NCBI RefSeq assembly: GCF_022376445.1
Contig: NW_025954962.1
Span: 1,116,001 to 1,180,000, forward strand
Direction: 5' to 3'
DNA: 64,000 bases
From: Fomitopsis serialis
Taxonomy: Eukaryota > Basidiomycota > Agaricomycetes > Polyporales > Fomitopsidaceae
A program made the translations under genes and the position numbers. Under the pieces are notes generated by a model. It saw only the letters and a list, made by a program, of their open reading frames with translations, was not told where the DNA came from and made no database searches. Positions 59,701-64,000 of this stretch are shown here, piece by piece; the stretch's first letter is position 1, and each line of letters opens with the position of its first letter.

Positions 59701-60539
59701 GTTCATGTATAACATAGTATGCTGTCTCTGTATTTATGGCTATCGAATCCGAAGGTGTCGGCCCTGACGCATGTAACTTAGATCTATCTTATTCTTGTTA
59801 CACTGGCAGCCCATCGGGGACGGGCAAGATCAACGATTTGTTAACTTCGTTGACACGCCCTCGCAGGAAGGGACGTAGCGACCATATGTGTTGGATGACA
59901 GAACGCGGGTCGTGACGGTCTGGGACAGCACAACCTAGGCTTTTCAAATGTGGAAAATGCCACTAGAGTAGCCTGAGTACTGTATACTACGTCAGTACAG
60001 AGAGGCCCGAGTCTAGACTGTAGTCATGTCGTGAATATAGCGCCGCGCACTGAACTGGCCGCGAGCTGCAATTCGAGACGCACCCTGGGCTACGCATCCG
60101 GGCCTGCATCTTTACGGTAGCTCATGTGTAGCTACGACTGGAAGGTTTAAAGTGGCAGTTATGATTGCTGCACTTTGCTTGCATTGTATACTACTATGTG
60201 CCTGTCATGCGCGGTATGTACCATTCTACAACAAACATCAATAAACCCAGAGGAACCTCAACTCCCAGAGAATGCGGTCTGAACATGGGAACCACACGAG
60301 AAGTGAAATGGAAGGGGAGGAGTAGGGAGCTCACGAAGAACACCCACTCCACACATGTAGAAGCTCCATCAAGTAACGCGCAGGCAGGTCGTGTCTATAG
60401 GTACAACGGGTTCATGGCAAAGCGAAGGACGTCAATGGCGTCACATAAATAGGACGGGCCCGGGTATAGGCATCTACGTCACTGCCGTCAGTCTAGCAGA
60501 CGGGAAACACAAGGTGCACGACGAGCCTCCGCAACGCAC
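53769..60539. other. 6.7-kb gene-poor region
   Basis: No complete gene can be supported. The left 800 bases (53780-54590) are a strongly strand-asymmetric, pyrimidine-rich tract on the plus strand and hold the promoter of the Ras-like gene. Long frames there exist on both strands and look like composition artefacts. Further right are coding-like islands: 56520-56660, 56760-56850, 57325-57471 and 57876-58052, some bounded by GT-AG. No single reading frame joins them. TATAAA occurs at 57031-57036, 36 bases before an ATG (57073). This could be an unrecognised gene, a decayed gene or non-coding DNA. Confidence 0.5.
59331..59360. repeat. Short imperfect tandem repeat of GCTTTGA
   Basis: GCTTTGA occurs at 59331, 59344 and 59351, with an ATTTGA-like variant between the first two. 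About four imperfect copies lie inside the gene-poor region. Confidence 0.6.
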
Positions 60540-60830
60540 TCAATCCTGCCGGCTGAACTCTGCTTGTGTGAGGTTCAGAACGAACGCACACTTGGTGTTC
60601 GCAGGCGGCTCGATGATTTTAATTGGTCTCTTCCCTCCGGAGGTCCCTGATCGCTGCGGCAGGCCGGAGGACAGTGCGTTGGCGATAGAGGGGAATGGCC
60701 GGAGCGGCCGCGATACGGGGAATGACGGTGCCCGCGCTGGCCGAGAGGATGCGTTCGGAACGAGCGGCGAAGACGCGTATGACCTCGCGGAGGCAGGGTT
60801 GAGCGTAGACGGGCCTGCGGACATGGTCAT
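60540..60830 (-). CDS. Doubtful small ORF, 96 codons
   Basis: ATG 60828-60830 gives MTMSAGPSTLNPASARSYAS, rich in Ser, Pro, Ala and Arg, then GGKRPIKIIEPPANTKCAFV and a stop at 60540-60542. No family is recognised. It might be a mitochondrial or secreted leader-like peptide. A minus-strand TATA-like CACATATATCAAC lies near 61040, about 200 bases upstream, and a G/A-rich leader follows. No introns are needed. It may be spurious because composition alone would give such an ORF. Confidence 0.3.
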   Translation of the reverse strand: MTMSAGPSTLNPASARSYASSPLVPNASSRPARAPSFPVSRPLRPFPSIANALSSGLPQRSGTSGGKRPIKIIEPPANTKCAFVLNLTQAEFSRQD

Positions 60831-62437
60831 GATAGCTGGAAGAGAAGGAAAGCGAATCGGTCAGCCTCTGACGGGGCACGAACGGCATCAGGTTCGCGCA
60901 CCCATTTTCGGAAAGTGACAAGGCTGGCGGTGATTGTGTGGACTGTGAGTTGGTGTCCAGGGAGTCGTGAGCGAAGGAGGGACTCAGGGAGGGAGGGAAG
61001 GGGGCGGTCTAACGAGCAGCGCGGGGCATGGCTGGGGGTTGATATATGTGCGCCGAGGGACGGCGCGGCCAACCCCAGCGACTTTTCCCCACTGTCCCCG
61101 GCGCTTCCCAGCGGCCAAACAACGCGTCTGTCGGCCTCGTTCGGACAAACAACGCGTCCCCGCCTCCATGATCGCCCCGCCACCCGTCGCATCTCAGGTC
61201 GTCGCCGCAACTGTACACCCAACATCCCTCTCACTTCCGCACTTTCGCAAGCTGTACTCTCCACTTCGCTACAAAGCCATTGCATGCAGCTATCCCGGGT
61301 GTCAATCACAGCACGTAATTACTGGCTATCTGTCCTGACTGATGGCGGCGTAGCATCAGCCAGAAGCCGCACACAGTTCGCTGCGTTAGCATCGCCCCCA
61401 AGTCAAAGTTGAACATTCCGCCGCGGATCCGGTGTGGTCAGCTGGACCTCTCTATCTTAGACTGGCATCTTGCCTGCATCCCACAGTTCTAGCTTTATGC
61501 ACTTACGTTGGGGTGACCCACCGCACAACTGAAGGGCCACAGATGGAAACATGTATACCAAATTGCCAACGGCTGCTGTATGCTAATCGCCGAGTCAATG
61601 GGGTGGGTAGACGGCTTATCTGAATAATACGTCCCACACTAGTGGCAGTAGCTCCTGTCGCGTATGTAGGTGATAGGATGCCGAGGCAACGTAGTGGTCA
61701 CCAGTACGTACGTACATGCTAATCCGCCTATGTCCTCGCCACCACCGGTGGTACACCAACTGAGGCTCCCCATACCGCTTGCGTATAAACATATCTTCTG
61801 CATCGTGATAACTGCTAATCGCTATGACGTTATATTGACGACATTGCATCGTGTTTGATAAGTATGCCAACACGTCGGTGAGGCATGATGGCAGAGCGGG
61901 GATGAACATTCGATAAGTAGACACACATATTACTTCTATGCGGGTCCCGACTTCATACAGTGAAGAGACAACGAGTAGACCTGGAGCAGCCCCGTCAAAT
62001 GCGCCGCTTTGACTTTGAGTTAACGACGAACGGCGGTCGCAGACTACACGGGTTAAAAGTAGTCGGGGGAGGGGAGGGGTTGTGGAGGATAGCAGCTCTG
62101 GCATAATGCCTAGGCTGACACATGGGGCGACGGGTGGGGTGTTCCCAATATGTACGGTTGGACCGAGGTGCCCATGGGGGAGGTGGGTAGAGCACATGGG
62201 TGCCCGGGCACCCGCTCTATCGCAGTATTTCTGCAATGATGCGCATCTACCCCTCGCAACTCCGCGTTCGAGGGCGTCCGAGGGCGCGACACGCGGAAGG
62301 AACGTAGGCGGATCCGATGCGATGGCAAGACCAAGACCGATGTGACCGACTGCTGTTGAACGAGATGTGCGCGCGGGAGGTGGGTTCAGCGCAAAGGCTG
62401 TCCCAGCAGCGCAGCCCGTTGGTCGCGTGGCCGGCGA
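60831..62437. other. Intergenic, no gene supported
   Basis: About 1.6 kb. A 206-codon minus-strand frame (61616-62236) starts at a Met but has a composition rich in Cys, His, Tyr and Trp, no recognisable domain and no conserved motifs. I treat it as chance. Confidence 0.4.
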
Positions 62438-62946
62438 TTACTGCACGTCGACGAGGAGGTTCCGCTCGAGGATGAACTTGCCCTCCTTGTACTTCTGCGA
62501 CGACTCGTATGCCCGGTCCTGTGCACCGCCACGGTCATAAGCACTGCTTGGGAGTCAGTAAGTTCAGCAGCAGGAGACCTACGTATTTCCATCCCAGAGT
62601 CTGTCCACACTTGCAGCAGTAGATGTCGCGCACGGTGTGGTTGCCCGTGGTCATGACACGGTCATTAGGTTCTCCCTCAATGACGTTCACACTGCGATTA
62701 GCCGCTGCTCAGTAATCGCTTCATCGCCAGGGGAATGGCACGACTTACACTCCGTCAAAGAGGTACGCACGACCGTGTGGCCATGGAAAGCCTGTCGGTG
62801 TGGCGTGTGTGAGCAGAGACGTCGGGCGCAAGGTCTAGGGGACTCACGCGAGAGATCATCGAGTGGATGGTGGCGAGGTGAGTCTTACAAGTCGAGCACC
62901 CGTAGATACGGGCGCCATTCAAGTATCGGCGGTAGCTCATGCCCAT
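62438..62946 (-). CDS. Yippee-family zinc-binding protein
   Basis: Yippee proteins are small and zinc-binding, with a cereblon-like beta fold; animal members are tied to cell-cycle and cytoskeletal roles, and fungal roles are unclear. ATG 62944-62946 gives [20 protein letters not shown]. The first C-x2-C pair is followed by [13 protein letters not shown], then [18 protein letters not shown] residues across a short intron. The second pair is [17 protein letters not shown], and the end is [20 protein letters not shown] then DVQ, with stop TAA at 62438-62440. Spacing of the cysteine pairs and the KYKEGK/ILERNL end are diagnostic. A minus-strand TATA-like GATATATAAG at 63048-63057 lies about 100 bases upstream of the start. 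Four exons. Confidence 0.92.
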
Positions 62947-64000
62947 CTTGGACGGGGCGTAGAGGGGTCGTGTCTGGAGAGGGGGGTCGCGAGCGGCACA
63001 AAGAGGACCGGGTGCACGAGGGCGAGGGCAGCCGGACGCCAGAGGGGCTTATATATCGTTTCGCGTCAACGTGTGAAGTGATGAGCACTGAAGGTGAACA
63101 CCTTGGGTCGGACCGCCGGGCAGCGGGGTGCAGTCAGGGAATATGTACGGCGTCCACGGTCGGTCCACTGCTTGAGCCGTCTATCTTATCCTCAAGGGTC
63201 GAGTTCGGGTGAGAGAGCCTATGGCGGCGCTTCCACGCTACGCCCGCACAGGCGCCCACCCGAGCTGATCATCCTCCGATCCATGTGTCTAGCACCGGCA
63301 CCACTACCACGACCTCCATACCCCGTCGACCCGCATATCTTTCGCCCGGTGTCCTGCAGCTCGGTAGGATGCCTGTTCTCCAGATGTGCCTCCCAGGTGT
63401 CTGACACGACCGTGGGCGGTCCCGGCGATCGGGATGTGACGTCTGTCTGACCCGATCCTTGGCGCAGTCACGACCGCACACTCGAGACAGGCCCGCGCGC
63501 AAGGCGAGACGCTCTCTGCTCTGTCCTCGCTCTCTTCTGGCATTTATTCGCACTCCAGAATGTTCTAATCCTGGTCCGAGTCTCCTCCACGGTGCCCACG
63601 TCGCTGGGTAGCTGCGCTCTAACGCCACTGCTGAGCTGAGCGATGTATCAAGCACGAGTAACGTTCTGCACGACAGAGTCATCCAATACGTCCGTGTGGC
63701 TCATCCTGAGTCATTGGACCGTACGGCGCGGGCGCGGAAGGCCTGTGAAGTGGTGAAGGTGCGGCGTACAGAGGCGACAACTCGGACAGTGGATAGAGGA
63801 GTCAATGCGGTTGCAGTCAGCCAATTATGATATAGGTGAGTCCGTGTTGTTCCTAGTGGTAGCGACACTTTGCCGCAGAGCGACGTGTGACAATTGATAT
63901 GATCTTTCCGAGCTGGAGGAGTGGATAGCTGGAAGGGGAACCGTGTCGTGAGCGACTGCTGCGCGTGTTAGCCATCATCGGACACCACGGAAACATCATG
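62947..64000. other. Upstream region of the Yippee gene, right edge
   Basis: No gene recognised up to the window edge. A TATA-like GATATATAAG (minus strand) is at 63048-63057, suited to the Yippee gene. Long frames near 63269-63682 look like shadows in GC-rich DNA. Confidence 0.4.

Noticed and set aside
61616..62236. 206-codon minus-strand frame
   Set aside because: No domain or intron pattern. Its amino-acid mix (many Cys, His, Tyr, Trp) differs from real genes in the window. No neighbouring promoter evidence.
1..64000. CRISPR arrays, insertion sequences, transposons, tRNA or rRNA genes
   Set aside because: I saw no regularly spaced repeats, transposase or reverse-transcriptase motifs, rRNA blocks or convincing tRNA T-arm/anticodon structure. 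This was by eye only; a tRNA scan and repeat search were not run.

Overview
The window looks like nuclear DNA of a filamentous basidiomycete, probably an agaricomycete. Almost every gene is split by many short GT-AG introns of about 45-65 bases. Genes are packed on both strands with small gaps. The encoded proteins are typical fungal housekeeping and chromatin proteins. There is no bacterial-style operon, CRISPR array, insertion sequence or recognisable transposon. I rebuilt gene models by joining reading frames across GT-AG junctions and comparing with remembered protein families, with no database search. Exon ends are therefore estimates unless stated.

Left third (1-26 kb): the proteasome activator BLM10 (cut by the left edge), a mitochondrial chalcone-isomerase-fold protein (AIM18 type), TIM21, V-ATPase subunit F, an ecdysoneless/SGT1 homologue, a secreted glycine-rich repeat protein, an MFS sugar transporter, peroxisomal PXMP4, an MTC1-like protein, an uncharacterised membrane-anchored protein, complex I 30 kDa subunit, splicing factor SPF27, a DEDDh exonuclease-fold protein with damaged catalytic residues, and biotin synthase.

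Middle (26-54 kb): after a 2-kb quiet stretch come a small unknown gene, a fungal BTG/Tob-type antiproliferative protein, ribosomal protein S27, an acyl-CoA thioesterase, RAD14/XPA, the histone deacetylase RPD3, a DinB-fold protein, succinyl-CoA ligase beta (with several frame breaks), a very long low-complexity protein, RXT2, translin-associated factor X, an uncharacterised protein, and a Ras-like GTPase with a CAAX end.

Right (54-64 kb): a 6.7-kb gene-poor tract with only coding-like islands, one doubtful small ORF, and a Yippee zinc-binding protein.

Linked functions: RPD3 and RXT2 belong to the same histone deacetylase complex (Rpd3L in yeast) and lie 9 kb apart. TIM21, AIM18, complex I, biotin synthase and LSC2 are mitochondrial. 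PXMP4 and probably the thioesterase are peroxisomal. ECD and SPF27 are both linked to the spliceosome. I found no clear case of a novel multi-gene system. The most unusual items are the apparently inactive exonuclease, the phase-1 exon-repeat secreted protein, and the cluster of single-base frame breaks in LSC2.
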